Made by a program: the position numbers and the translations under genes. A model generated the notes under the pieces. The model made no database searches, had not been told where the DNA came from, and saw nothing but the letters and a program-made list of their open reading frames with translations. This document shows, piece after piece, positions 18,295 to 26,568 of a stretch of DNA of 64,000 nucleotides. Numbering within the stretch: position 1 is the first letter of the stretch; each line of letters begins with the position of its first letter. The stretch is from assembly GCF_000407185.1 (NCBI RefSeq), contig NZ_KE136481.1, positions 62,001-126,000 of the forward strand, read 5' to 3'. The DNA comes from Enterococcus malodoratus ATCC 43197. Lineage in GTDB: Bacteria > Bacillota > Bacilli > Lactobacillales > Enterococcaceae.

Positions 18295-18392
18295 TGATAA
18301 TGAGTCTATTCGGTTAGCCGATATACATGGAGAACATTACGTTTTTAAGTAATAAAAAATTATCCTTAATAGAAGTTAGGATGCCAGTCGAA
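18295..18392 (+). repeat. degenerate ~98-nt noncoding repeat, copy 1 (before polA)
   Basis: Starts TGATAAT and ends GTCGAA, like copy 2. The best conserved part is 18331-18392: AGAACA, an ATTAC/GTAAT hairpin (18336-18353), an A run, and ATCCTTAAT-AGAAG-TTAGGAT (18362-18382), which can fold as an ATCCT/AGGAT hairpin. No start codon follows this copy. Confidence 0.6.
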
Positions 18393-18435
18393 CTTTTCCA
18401 GTTGTCGCTATAAATAAATTATCTAATGAATTTTT

Positions 18436-18533
18436 TGATAATCGAGAATGAAATTGTTTAGTTCGATGGTGTACGAAGAGAACAACACTTTTTTTAAAGT
18501 AAAAAATATCCTTAATAGGAACTAGGAGTCGAA
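18436..18533 (+). repeat. degenerate ~98-nt noncoding repeat, copy 2 (directly before polA)
   Basis: Same length and orientation as copy 1. It contains AGAACA (from 18479), an ACTTT/AAAGT hairpin (18487-18500) at the place of the copy-1 ATTAC/GTAAT hairpin, an A run, and TCCTTAAT-AGGAA-CTAGGA (18509-18527). The last block provides the polA ribosome site. Confidence 0.6.
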
Positions 18534-18536
18534 GAC

Positions 18537-21176
18537 ATGAGTGAGAAAAAATTATTATTAGTTGACGGAAACAGTGTAGCGTTCCGTGCTTTTTTTGCCC
18601 TCCACAATTCTTTGGAGCGTTTCAAAAATAAAAATGGACTACATACCAATGCAATCTACGCTTTTAACAACATGTTTGAAACCGTGATGGATCGAGAAAA
18701 ACCAACCCATGTTTTAGTGGCTTTTGATGCAGGGAATACCACGTTCCGAACAGCAATGTATTCAGATTATAAAGGCGGACGGTCAAAGACTCCTGGAGAA
18801 TTCCGCGAACAAATGCCTTATTTGCGTGAATTATTAGTTGGCTTGGGCGTAAAGCATTATGAGTTAAATAATTATGAAGCCGACGATATTATTGGAACAT
18901 TGGCTCACCGCGCTGCAAATGAAGGCTTTGAGGTAGTTGTTTTATCAGGAGATCGCGACTTAACGCAATTAGCGACGGATCAAATCAAAGTCGACATCAC
19001 TGTGAAAGGCGTTAGTGAAATTGAAACTTATACGCCTGAACATGTAGCTGAAAAATATGATGGATTGACACCTAATCAAATCATCGATATGAAGGGGTTA
19101 GCTGGCGATACTTCAGATAATTATCCTGGTGTGACAAAAGTCGGTGAGAAGACAGCAATTAAATTATTGAAACAATTTGGTAGTGTCGAAGGTGTTTATG
19201 AAAACATCGATGAACTGAAAAAAAGCAAAATGAAAGAAAACTTGATCAACGATAAGGAGCAAGCTTTTCTTTCCAAAGAGTTGGCTACGATCAAATTGGA
19301 TACGCCGGTTGATATTTCTATTGATGAGCTTCTTTATACTGGAAAAGATTTGGATAAATTGATTCCTTTCTTCAAGGAAATGGATTTCAAGGGCTTTTTA
19401 AGCAAATTGAATGTTGAAGAAGAGGAAGTTGAGCTAGAAGATATCAACTATGAAGTCGTTAATGATTTCAGCGAAGAAATGTTTGATATGGACTCAGCTT
19501 TATACGTGGAAATGTTAGAAGATAATTACCATTTGTCAGACATAGTGGGTGTAGCTTGGGGAACAAAGGAAAAGATTTATGTAACGAATGAGCTGGCCTT
19601 ATTTGAAAGTGCAGCCTTTAAAAAATGGTTAGAAACAGCGAATAGTAAAAAGGTGTATGATGCGAAACGTACTTATGTTGCCTTAAATCGCTATATTACG
19701 AAAACAGAAGGCATTAACTTTGATGTTTTGTTGGCGGCATATTTGCTGGATACTAATGATAACAGCAATGATATTGCTGGAGTGGCACAGTATTACGGCT
19801 ACACAGAGATTCAAACGGATGAACAGATATACGGCAAAGGTGCAAAAAAAGGTTTGCCAGAGGATGATGAAGTCTTCTTTGGGCATTTAGCACGTAAAAT
19901 CAAAGCGATTCATTTCTTAAACGATAAATTGGAAAATGAGCTGGAAGAAAAGAAACAAGATAAGCTATTCTACCAAATGGAATTACCTCTTTCTCGTATT
20001 TTGGCTGAAATGGAAATTGCAGGAATCACTGTCGACGCTCAACGATTACAAACGATGCGCGGCGAATTTTCAAAACGGCTGCAAGAGATCGAACAAAAAA
20101 TTTATCAAGATGCTGGTGAAGAGTTTAATATTAATTCACCAAAACAACTTGGTGTGATTTTATTTGAAAAAATGCAACTGCCAGTCATCAAGAAGACTAA
20201 GACCGGCTACTCGACCGCAGTTGATGTATTAGAACAACTACGGGAGCAGGCACCAATCGTCGAACATATTTTGAACTATCGTCAAATTGCTAAGATCCAA
20301 TCAACGTATGTTGAAGGACTATTAAAAGTGATTCAAAGCGATAATAAGATTCATACACGATATATTCAAACCTTGACGCAAACGGGTCGGTTGAGTTCGG
20401 TTGATCCTAATTTGCAAAATATTCCGATTCGATTAGAAGAAGGCCGGAAAATTCGTGAAGCTTTTGTCCCACGGGATGAAAATTGGTTGATTTATTCATC
20501 CGACTATTCACAAATTGAACTACGTGTCTTAGCCCATATTTCTGGCGACGAACACCTGAAACAAGCCTTCCGTGATGGAATGGATATTCACACTAGTACA
20601 GCGATGCGAGTGTTCAATGTTACTGAAGATGAAGTGACACCAAATATGCGTCGAAATGCTAAGGCTGTGAACTTCGGAATCGTTTATGGTATTTCTGATT
20701 ATGGATTGTCGCAAAACCTTGGCATTACTCGTAAAGCGGCTCAAGAGTATATTGATACTTACTTTGAGAATTATCCAGATGTGAAACGTTACATGGAAGA
20801 TAGTGTCCGCGAAGCAAAAGACAAAGGCTATGCTGCTACTTTATATAATCGCCGCCGCTACTTACCAGATATTAATGCTCGGAACTTTAATCTTCGGTCA
20901 TTTGCTGAACGAACTGCGATCAATACACCGATTCAAGGAAGTGCTGCAGATATTTTGAAACTCGCAATGATCGAAATGGCGAAACGTTTGAAGGAAGAAA
21001 ACCTTCAAGCAACGATGCTGCTGCAAGTACACGATGAATTAGTTTTTGAAGTACCAGAAAGCGAATTGGATCAATTAGACAAATTGGTAAAAGAAGTAAT
21101 GGAAAATACAGTTCAATTAGATGTACCATTGCTGACTGATAGCAATTGGGGAAAAACGTGGTACGAAGCAAAATAA
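18537..21176 (+). CDS. polA: DNA polymerase I
   Basis: The 879-residue repair and gap-filling polymerase has three parts. The 5'-3' exonuclease domain is at about 1-290 (LLVDGNSVAFRAFFAL, NNYEADDIIGT, GDRDLTQLATD). The degenerate 3'-5' exonuclease domain (about 310-480) lacks the metal-binding carboxylates, as is usual in Firmicutes (ALYVEMLED in place of D-x-E). The polymerase domain has motif A YSSDYSQIELRVLA, motif B RRNAKAVNFGIVYG and motif C LQVHDELVFE. ATG 18537 follows CTAGGAG. The long leader holds a duplicated noncoding element, which is unusual for a polA gene. It is followed by a large inverted repeat and a terminator, so mutM is probably transcribed separately. Confidence 0.97.
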   Translation: MSEKKLLLVDGNSVAFRAFFALHNSLERFKNKNGLHTNAIYAFNNMFETVMDREKPTHVLVAFDAGNTTFRTAMYSDYKGGRSKTPGEFREQMPYLRELLVGLGVKHYELNNYEADDIIGTLAHRAANEGFEVVVLSGDRDLTQLATDQIKVDITVKGVSEIETYTPEHVAEKYDGLTPNQIIDMKGLAGDTSDNYPGVTKVGEKTAIKLLKQFGSVEGVYENIDELKKSKMKENLINDKEQAFLSKELATIKLDTPVDISIDELLYTGKDLDKLIPFFKEMDFKGFLSKLNVEEEEVELEDINYEVVNDFSEEMFDMDSALYVEMLEDNYHLSDIVGVAWGTKEKIYVTNELALFESAAFKKWLETANSKKVYDAKRTYVALNRYITKTEGINFDVLLAAYLLDTNDNSNDIAGVAQYYGYTEIQTDEQIYGKGAKKGLPEDDEVFFGHLARKIKAIHFLNDKLENELEEKKQDKLFYQMELPLSRILAEMEIAGITVDAQRLQTMRGEFSKRLQEIEQKIYQDAGEEFNINSPKQLGVILFEKMQLPVIKKTKTGYSTAVDVLEQLREQAPIVEHILNYRQIAKIQSTYVEGLLKVIQSDNKIHTRYIQTLTQTGRLSSVDPNLQNIPIRLEEGRKIREAFVPRDENWLIYSSDYSQIELRVLAHISGDEHLKQAFRDGMDIHTSTAMRVFNVTEDEVTPNMRRNAKAVNFGIVYGISDYGLSQNLGITRKAAQEYIDTYFENYPDVKRYMEDSVREAKDKGYAATLYNRRRYLPDINARNFNLRSFAERTAINTPIQGSAADILKLAMIEMAKRLKEENLQATMLLQVHDELVFEVPESELDQLDKLVKEVMENTVQLDVPLLTDSNWGKTWYEAK

Positions 21177-21184
21177 AGTAGAGC

Positions 21185-21229
21185 TGTGAAAGAAACGGTA
21201 CGGTTAATTGAACCGTAGTTTCTTTCACA
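21185..21229 (+). repeat. large inverted repeat after polA, without a T run
   Basis: TGTGAAAGAAAC pairs perfectly with GTTTCTTTCACA over 12 bp, and an inner ACGGTT/AACCGT stem with loop AATTG extends the hairpin. The right arm is followed by AATC, not by T residues, so it is not a standard terminator; it may protect the 3' end of the polA mRNA. Confidence 0.8.
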
Positions 21230-21249
21230 AATCATGCTGAATAATAGTT

Positions 21250-21288
21250 AAGAAGCTGAACCGAAAAATTGGAGCAGCTTCTTCTTTT
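21250..21288 (+). terminator. intrinsic terminator after polA
   Basis: A 9-bp stem AAGAAGCTG/CAGCTTCTT with a 16-base loop is followed by CTTTT. Confidence 0.82.
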
Positions 21289-21383
21289 AGAAAGCAAATT
21301 ATTTAGTAATTGTCGAACACAAATGAATAACCTGCGATAATAAATTTTTTTGATTGGATCAATAAGAACTAGGAGTGAATTGT

Positions 21384-22217
21384 ATGCCAGAATTACCAGA
21401 GGTTGAAACCGTGAGAAAAGGGTTGGTTTCTTTAGTCAAAGGAAAAACAATCGCAAAAGTCGATGTGTATTGGCCGCGAATCGTTGAGTTTCCAGAGGTT
21501 GAGGTCTTTCAACAACAATTAATCGGTGAGACGATCCAGACTGTGGAGCGTCGCGGAAAATATTTGATTTTTCAATTTACTCATTATGAAATGGTTTCGC
21601 ATTTGCGGATGGAAGGAAAGTATGAGTATTTTGAACAGCCAACAGCTTTAGATAAACACAGCCATGTGCGCTTCATTTTTACTGATGGTTCTGAATTGGT
21701 TTATCATGATGTACGAAAATTTGGCCGGATGGCCTTGTTAAAAAAAGGAATGGCGAAGGACTATAAAGGTTTAATGCAATTGGGACCGGAACCGACAGAG
21801 GATGACTTTGATTTAGATTTGTTCAAGGAGCAGCTTAAGAAATCTTCAACAATGATTAAACCATTACTGTTGAACCAAAAAATCGTTGCGGGTTTAGGAA
21901 ACATTTATGTTGACGAAGTTCTTTGGCTGGCCAAAATTCATCCAGAACAACCAGCGAATACTTTGAGCCCGCAAACAGTCCGTCGACTTCGTGAAGCAAT
22001 CATTGAGGTCATCAGTAAGGCCAAAGAAGCTGGAGGAACGACAATTCGAACCTATTTGAATGCTTTAGGCGAGGCTGGTCATTTTCAACAAGAGCTGCAC
22101 GTTTATGGGCAAACAGGCACCCCTTGTTCTCGTTGCGGAACGCCGATCATCAAAATAAAGGTTGCCCAAAGAGGCACGCATCTTTGTCCGCATTGCCAAA
22201 AATTAAAGAAGGTGTAG
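21384..22217 (+). CDS. mutM: formamidopyrimidine-DNA glycosylase
   Basis: MutM excises 8-oxoguanine and formamidopyrimidines and cuts the resulting abasic site. The 277-residue product begins MPELPEVETVRKGL, where Pro2 becomes the nucleophile after methionine removal and Glu3 follows. This fixes the start at ATG 21384, not at the upstream GTG 21375. The helix-two-turn-helix segment QKIVAGLGNIYVDEVL and the C-terminal zinc finger CSRCG...CPHC complete the protein. AGGAG sits eight bases before the ATG. coaE starts two bases after the stop, as in many Firmicutes polA-mutM-coaE clusters. Confidence 0.96.
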   Translation: MPELPEVETVRKGLVSLVKGKTIAKVDVYWPRIVEFPEVEVFQQQLIGETIQTVERRGKYLIFQFTHYEMVSHLRMEGKYEYFEQPTALDKHSHVRFIFTDGSELVYHDVRKFGRMALLKKGMAKDYKGLMQLGPEPTEDDFDLDLFKEQLKKSSTMIKPLLLNQKIVAGLGNIYVDEVLWLAKIHPEQPANTLSPQTVRRLREAIIEVISKAKEAGGTTIRTYLNALGEAGHFQQELHVYGQTGTPCSRCGTPIIKIKVAQRGTHLCPHCQKLKKV

Positions 22218-22219
22218 AA

Positions 22220-22819
22220 ATGAGCTTTGTGTTAGGTATCACTGGTGGAATTGCGAGTGGAAAATCAACGGTCGTAGATATTTTTAAAGCAGAGGGATTT
22301 TCAGTAGTCGATGCAGATATTGTCGCACGAGAAGTAGTAGAGCCAAACACGCCTGGATTAGCACAACTGGTGAAAGTATTTGGCGATGAAATTTTGCTGG
22401 CTGATGAGCGCTTAAATCGAAAAAAATTAGGTGCGCTAATTTTTCAAGATGAGAAAAAGCGTCAACTATTAAATGAAACACTTGATCCGTTTATACGCGG
22501 TGAAATAGAGAGACAGGCGAAGGAAGCGGAGCAATCCAGTGATTTAGTTGTCGTAGATATACCGCTTTTGTATGAAGGAAAATACGAAGCGATGATGAAT
22601 GAGGTGGCTGTCGTCTATGTGACGCCGGAAATTCAATTAACACGTCTGATCGCACGAAATAATTTATCGGAAAATGAAGCGTTGGGGCGGATCAACAGCC
22701 AGCTTTCATTAGAAGAAAAGAAAAAAAGGGCAGACATCGTCTTTGATAATTGCGGTTCGCAAGAAACAACGCGTCAACAAGTTATGGATTGGCTAAAAGA
22801 AAATAATTTTGTTTCTTAA
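22220..22819 (+). CDS. coaE: dephospho-CoA kinase
   Basis: CoaE carries out the last step of coenzyme A synthesis, phosphorylating the ribose 3'-OH of dephospho-CoA. The 199-residue protein has the P-loop GITGGIASGKSTV (about 6-18), the DADIVAREVVEP dephospho-CoA site, and the lid region RLIARNNLSENEALGRI. Length is normal. ATG 22220 is preceded by AAGAAGGTG overlapping the mutM end; an apparent longer reading frame into mutM is an artefact. It is co-transcribed with mutM and followed by a terminator. Confidence 0.95.
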   Translation: MSFVLGITGGIASGKSTVVDIFKAEGFSVVDADIVAREVVEPNTPGLAQLVKVFGDEILLADERLNRKKLGALIFQDEKKRQLLNETLDPFIRGEIERQAKEAEQSSDLVVVDIPLLYEGKYEAMMNEVAVVYVTPEIQLTRLIARNNLSENEALGRINSQLSLEEKKKRADIVFDNCGSQETTRQQVMDWLKENNFVS

Positions 22820-22826
22820 AGAATTC

Positions 22827-22854
22827 AGCGTCGTAGCATTACGACGCTTTTTTT
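22827..22854 (+). terminator. intrinsic terminator after coaE
   Basis: A 9-bp perfect stem AGCGTCGTA/TACGACGCT with a four-base loop is followed by seven T residues. Confidence 0.95.
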
Positions 22855-22953
22855 AGCGGGCTGGTTATGGTAAACTCATGTTATATAAACAAATTAATCC
22901 GTTTATTCAAACTTTTTTTGTTTTTAAAAAATAATTCTATATAACAGAAATCA

Positions 22954-22975
22954 TTTCTATCGTGAGCGATAGAAA
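22954..22975 (+). repeat. perfect inverted repeat in the nrdR leader
   Basis: TTTCTATCG-TGAG-CGATAGAAA is a 9-bp perfect stem about 40 nt before nrdR with no T run after it. It could be an operator or an mRNA hairpin. It does not resemble the NrdR-box consensus. Confidence 0.6.
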
Positions 22976-23012
22976 AACTTAATGAATAGCTATGAAAGTG
23001 TGGGGTGAAATT

Positions 23013-23486
23013 ATGCGTTGTCCAAGATGTAATCATAATAATTCTCGAGTAATTGATAGTCGGCAAACTGATGATGGCCGAGCGATTCGCCGTCGGAGAG
23101 AATGCGAAAGCTGTGGGTTCCGCTTTACGACTTTTGAACGTATTGAAGCAGCGCCTTTATTGGTTGTTAAGCGTAATGGTGACCGTGAAGAATTCAGTCG
23201 GGATAAAATCTTGCGTGGATTGATCCGTTCTGCAGAAAAACGCCCAGTTGCAATGGAACAAATGGAACAGATCGTGGATCACGTAGAGAATCGTGTCCGC
23301 AGTATGGGAGAAAATGAAGTTCCGACTAGTCAAGTCGGAGAGTTTGTCATGGAAGACTTGATGGAAGTCGATGAGATTGCTTATATTCGCTTTGCAAGTG
23401 TTTATCGACAATTTAAGGATATGTCTGTATTTCTAAAGGAATTACAGGAGATCGTTGACAAAGCTAAGTCAGCGGATGAAGAGTAG
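23013..23486 (+). CDS. nrdR: ribonucleotide reductase repressor NrdR
   Basis: The 157-residue regulator begins [18 protein letters not shown] with the zinc ribbon CPRC...CESC (3-34), followed by the ATP-cone domain (about 49-139) with [16 protein letters not shown], which senses ATP/dATP. NrdR represses nrd operons when dATP is high. The start is set by the conserved MRCP N-terminus; an in-frame ATG at 22992 would add seven residues. It heads an operon with dnaB and dnaI (11-nt gap, then one-base overlap), coupling nucleotide supply control with helicase loading, a common Firmicutes order. Confidence 0.96.
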   Translation: MRCPRCNHNNSRVIDSRQTDDGRAIRRRRECESCGFRFTTFERIEAAPLLVVKRNGDREEFSRDKILRGLIRSAEKRPVAMEQMEQIVDHVENRVRSMGENEVPTSQVGEFVMEDLMEVDEIAYIRFASVYRQFKDMSVFLKELQEIVDKAKSADEE

Positions 23487-23497
23487 GGGGCTTTTTG

Positions 23498-24811
23498 GTG
23501 GCAGAAGAACTAAAACCCAGCACCTTTTATACGGTCTATGGTGAGCCACAACTTGATCAAAGCAAGCAAGACGCTTTGCTTTACTTATACCAGCCGATCA
23601 TCGGAAGCCACGCTGCGAGTTTATATCTGACTCTGATTAGTGACGTCACACTGGAGGGGAAAAGTCCTAGTTTGATGCACACGGATCTATTAGCGGCGAT
23701 TGACATTGGATTGATGCATTTAGTCAAGGCGCGAGAACACCTTGAGGGTATCGGTCTATTAGAAACTTACCAGCAGACGGACGATGAGATCGGAATGAGT
23801 TTGATCTATCAATTACGTTCACCGGTAGTTCCGGAAAAATTTTTCCAAGACCCATTGATGTCTTATTTATTAATGGATAAAGTTGGGAGAAGGCGTTATG
23901 AACGTTTAGTAGAGCGTTTTAAACCTCAACTTTTTGATAAAGGGCAAGTTAAAAATATTACGAAACGCTTTCGTGAAGTTTATCGATTGGATGATAAAGC
24001 TTTCGCTAGCCAAACGGAAGTATTGGAACAGACGCAAGCGAGTTTTTCAGATAATACCGATTTTGATTGGACCTTATTTAGTCAGCAGTTGAAACGATTC
24101 AATCTGATTCTGGGTGCTGAAGAACGGGAAAAACTTCAAACGTTTCAAACATTGTATGGAGTAAATGAGTTAGACTTGGCTGAGTTTGTTGCTAAGGCCG
24201 CGGCTGGAGAAAAGACTGGTTTGAACTTTAATTATTTGCGACAGTTGATAAATAAAGAAAAACGACCGAAAGTTTCAGCTGCACCTAAAGAACCTGTAAC
24301 AGAAAAGGCTGTAGAGACAGGTAGCTTTTCGCCACAAGAATCAGAGATTATTGCTCAAAGTAAAAAAATTGCGCCGGTTACATTTCTACGGGCAATCAAA
24401 CGTGAAAAGGGCGGTTTCGAGACGAATACTGAGGTTCGATTGTTAGAAGAGTTGATCGGACGCAATTTATTGCCGAAGAGTGTGATCAATATTATCATTA
24501 ATTATATTTTGGTAATTCAAAATCAGGCAGTGATCAATGCTAATTATTTGAATGCGATCGCCAACGATTGGGCCCAAAAGAAGATTACTACGCCAGAAGC
24601 AGCGATCACTCATGTACGAGAAAATAATCAAAAGCTGGTTCGTAAACCGCAAGCAAGCCGCCCAGCATATCAAAAACGTGGGACGGGTCGCAAAGAGGCT
24701 CTGCCTGAGCATATCAAGCAACCGCCGAAAGAGACGAAATTAACACCTGAAAAAGAAGCTGAATTGAACCGCAAGTTAGCGGAATATTTAAATAAAGAAG
24801 GTGACGATTAA
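23498..24811 (+). CDS. dnaB: replication initiation and membrane attachment protein DnaB
   Basis: The Gram-positive DnaB co-loader acts with DnaD and DnaI to place the replicative helicase at oriC and at restart sites. The 437-residue protein has an N-terminal winged-helix-like region (about 1-130) and a C-terminal DnaB/DnaD domain with VTFLRAIKREKGGF and the YxxxIxxxW-like LNAIANDWAQKKI, then a long basic, proline-rich tail. GTG 23498 is chosen because AGGGGG (23485-23490) is seven bases upstream; TTG 23495 in the same frame is too close. The stop overlaps the dnaI ATG (TAATG). Confidence 0.92.
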   Translation: MAEELKPSTFYTVYGEPQLDQSKQDALLYLYQPIIGSHAASLYLTLISDVTLEGKSPSLMHTDLLAAIDIGLMHLVKAREHLEGIGLLETYQQTDDEIGMSLIYQLRSPVVPEKFFQDPLMSYLLMDKVGRRRYERLVERFKPQLFDKGQVKNITKRFREVYRLDDKAFASQTEVLEQTQASFSDNTDFDWTLFSQQLKRFNLILGAEEREKLQTFQTLYGVNELDLAEFVAKAAAGEKTGLNFNYLRQLINKEKRPKVSAAPKEPVTEKAVETGSFSPQESEIIAQSKKIAPVTFLRAIKREKGGFETNTEVRLLEELIGRNLLPKSVINIIINYILVIQNQAVINANYLNAIANDWAQKKITTPEAAITHVRENNQKLVRKPQASRPAYQKRGTGRKEALPEHIKQPPKETKLTPEKEAELNRKLAEYLNKEGDD

Positions 24812-25737
24812 TGGAAGATGTAGGAAAAGAATTGAATCGCATCATTAAAAGTCGTGGAGTCGATGGTCGTTACCGCCAAATGATGGAAGAGATTTTGGCC
24901 GACTCAGATGTTCGCCAATTTATTGAGGAACACAAAGAAAAGCTGACTCAAGAAGACATTGAGAAGTCTTTTGCTAAGTTGTACGAGTTTGTTCAAGAAA
25001 AGAAAAAATACTTGGCATCAGACCCGAGTATGATTGCACCAGGTTATGAACCGCAGTTAAGTCTAAATTTTCATTTTATTGATGTGACGTATGTTCCAAC
25101 TGATGAGCTGCTACGTGTGAAACGTGAAGAAGAGGTTCGCAATAGAGTAAACTCGTTGGATATGCCAAAGGATATTCGAAAGGCTTCTATTCGAACGTTC
25201 GAAGTGACCTCTGGACGTAGTGAAGCGTTGGAAGCTTCTTTAGATTTTATCAATCAATACGAGGCGAACCCTAAAATGTTTCATAAAGCTCTGTTCTTAG
25301 TTGGGGATTTTGGGGTAGGAAAGACCTATTTACTTGGAGCCGTGGCACATGAATTGGCTGTTAAGGGATTTGAGACGACACTCTTACATTTTCCTACTTT
25401 TGCTGGTGAAATGAAACAAGCTATTTCTAATGATAAAGTGGGGCCTAAGCTGGACGGGGTAAAACGTGCGCCGATTTTGATGATCGATGATATTGGAGCG
25501 GATTCTATGAGTGCTTGGATTCGTGATGAAGTTTTAGGGGTAATCTTGCAGCATCGAATGCAGGAACAGTTACCGACATTCTTTTCTTCAAACTTCAACA
25601 TGGATCAATTGGAAAAACATTTATCTGTTACCCAACGTGGTGACGAAGAACCATTGAAGGCTAAAAGAATCATGGAACGTGTCCGTTATTTAAGTAAAGA
25701 AATTTGGGTGATTGGTGAAAATCGCCGTAACGGATAA
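24811..25737 (+). CDS. dnaI: helicase loader DnaI
   Basis: The AAA+ ATPase binds the replicative helicase hexamer and opens it for loading. The 308-residue protein has an N-terminal helicase-binding domain (about 1-110) and an AAA+ domain with Walker A GDFGVGKTYLL (about 165-175), Walker B ILMIDDIGAD (about 223-232) and the sensor region FFSSNFNMDQLEKH. Unlike the Bacillus protein, the first 100 residues contain no cysteine cluster, so the N-terminal zinc-binding site seems to be missing. It overlaps dnaB by one base and is followed by a terminator. Confidence 0.94.
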   Translation: MEDVGKELNRIIKSRGVDGRYRQMMEEILADSDVRQFIEEHKEKLTQEDIEKSFAKLYEFVQEKKKYLASDPSMIAPGYEPQLSLNFHFIDVTYVPTDELLRVKREEEVRNRVNSLDMPKDIRKASIRTFEVTSGRSEALEASLDFINQYEANPKMFHKALFLVGDFGVGKTYLLGAVAHELAVKGFETTLLHFPTFAGEMKQAISNDKVGPKLDGVKRAPILMIDDIGADSMSAWIRDEVLGVILQHRMQEQLPTFFSSNFNMDQLEKHLSVTQRGDEEPLKAKRIMERVRYLSKEIWVIGENRRNG

Positions 25738-25766
25738 AAAAGGAAAATTTTCTTAGAAAAAGGCAA

Positions 25767-25819
25767 ACGCCCTATTAAAAAGCGCTATCATTTAGCACTT
25801 TTTTAAGGGCGCTTTTTTT
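25767..25819 (+). terminator. intrinsic terminator after dnaI
   Basis: An ACGCCCT...AAAAAGCGCT arm pairs imperfectly with AGCaCTTTTTT...AGGGCGC, followed by seven T residues. Confidence 0.85.
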
Positions 25820-25825
25820 AAGGAG

Positions 25826-25834
25826 TGTTATAAT
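25826..25834 (+). promoter_or_regulatory. extended -10 promoter of trmK
   Basis: TGTTATAAT is a perfect extended -10 box, about 20 nt before ATG 25855. The -35 region falls inside the preceding terminator and is not recognisable. The very short leader means the AGGA at 25842 is the ribosome site. Confidence 0.55.
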
Positions 25835-25854
25835 AATTTTTAGGATGTGAAGAG

Positions 25855-26568
25855 ATGAATGCCAAGGATTTATCAATCCGTTTGCAAAAAGCGGCGGAAT
25901 TCGTACCAAAGGATGCACGGTTAGCAGATATCGGTTCTGATCATGCGTATCTGCCGGTTGCTTTAATGCTGCAAAAAGAAATAGCTTATGGTATTGCTGG
26001 TGAAGTTGTATCTGGTCCTTATGAATCTGCCAAAAAGCAAGTTGCTAAAAATGGTTTAGAAAATAAAATTGATGTACGTTTGGCGGATGGACTAGAAGCG
26101 GTTGAGTTAAGCGATGAAATTTCTGCGATTACCATCTGCGGAATGGGCGGGGTGTTGATCCGCGATATTTTACAGCGAGGTAAAGAAAAAAATCGTCTTT
26201 CTGGAAAAGAACGATTGATTTTACAGCCGAATGTCGGCGAAAGACAGCTTCGACAATGGTTAGTCAATGAGAACTACACGATCACTAATGAAGCGATCAT
26301 TGAAGAGAACAATAAGGTGTACGAAATCATTGTTGCTGAAAAATTTTCGGTGATTCCTAGTTATTCAGCAAGGGAACTTTTTTTTGGTCCGATACTGCTT
26401 GAGGAAAGAAATCCTGTCTTTCAAGAAAAGTGGCAGCATAAACTTGTTAAGAGCGAAAGAATTCTAGCTAGTTTACACCAAAGTGATCAAGACGTTGCAG
26501 AAAAAATTCGAGAAGTTGCTCAAGAAATCGAATGGATCAAGGAGGTACTTGCAGATGCAGGGAAGTAA
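25855..26568 (+). CDS. trmK: tRNA (adenine(22)-N1)-methyltransferase
   Basis: TrmK methylates N1 of A22 in the tRNA D-loop, a modification known mainly from Gram-positives. The 237-residue protein has SAM motif I LADIGSDHAYLPVAL (about 23-37), the CGMGG catalytic-loop motif (about 97-101) and the LQPNVGERQLRQWL block (about 121-134), followed by a coiled-coil C-terminal domain. The stop lies 14 bases inside the next gene, so trmK and the Nif3-family gene are translationally linked, a pairing conserved across Firmicutes. Confidence 0.95.
   Translation: MNAKDLSIRLQKAAEFVPKDARLADIGSDHAYLPVALMLQKEIAYGIAGEVVSGPYESAKKQVAKNGLENKIDVRLADGLEAVELSDEISAITICGMGGVLIRDILQRGKEKNRLSGKERLILQPNVGERQLRQWLVNENYTITNEAIIEENNKVYEIIVAEKFSVIPSYSARELFFGPILLEERNPVFQEKWQHKLVKSERILASLHQSDQDVAEKIREVAQEIEWIKEVLADAGK

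Larger units (their letters stand above)
18139..18536 (+). other. 398-nt noncoding region before polA with hairpins and a duplicated element
   Basis: No gene is visible here. It contains an imperfect inverted repeat (about 18181-18227, ATTCT...TTTCATT with AATGAAA...AGAAT), a GTTCCAT/ATGGAAC hairpin (18239-18266), and the two copies of the degenerate repeat annotated separately. Possible -10 boxes GATAAT occur at 18296-18301 and 18437-18442, once per repeat copy, but neither has a clear -35 box. The polA ribosome site GGAACTAGGAG is part of the second copy. Confidence 0.6.

Noticed and set aside
19300-20000. Damage to the proofreading domain of PolA
   Set aside because: Loss of the 3'-5' exonuclease carboxylates is normal for DNA polymerase I of Firmicutes, so it is not a mutation specific to this gene.
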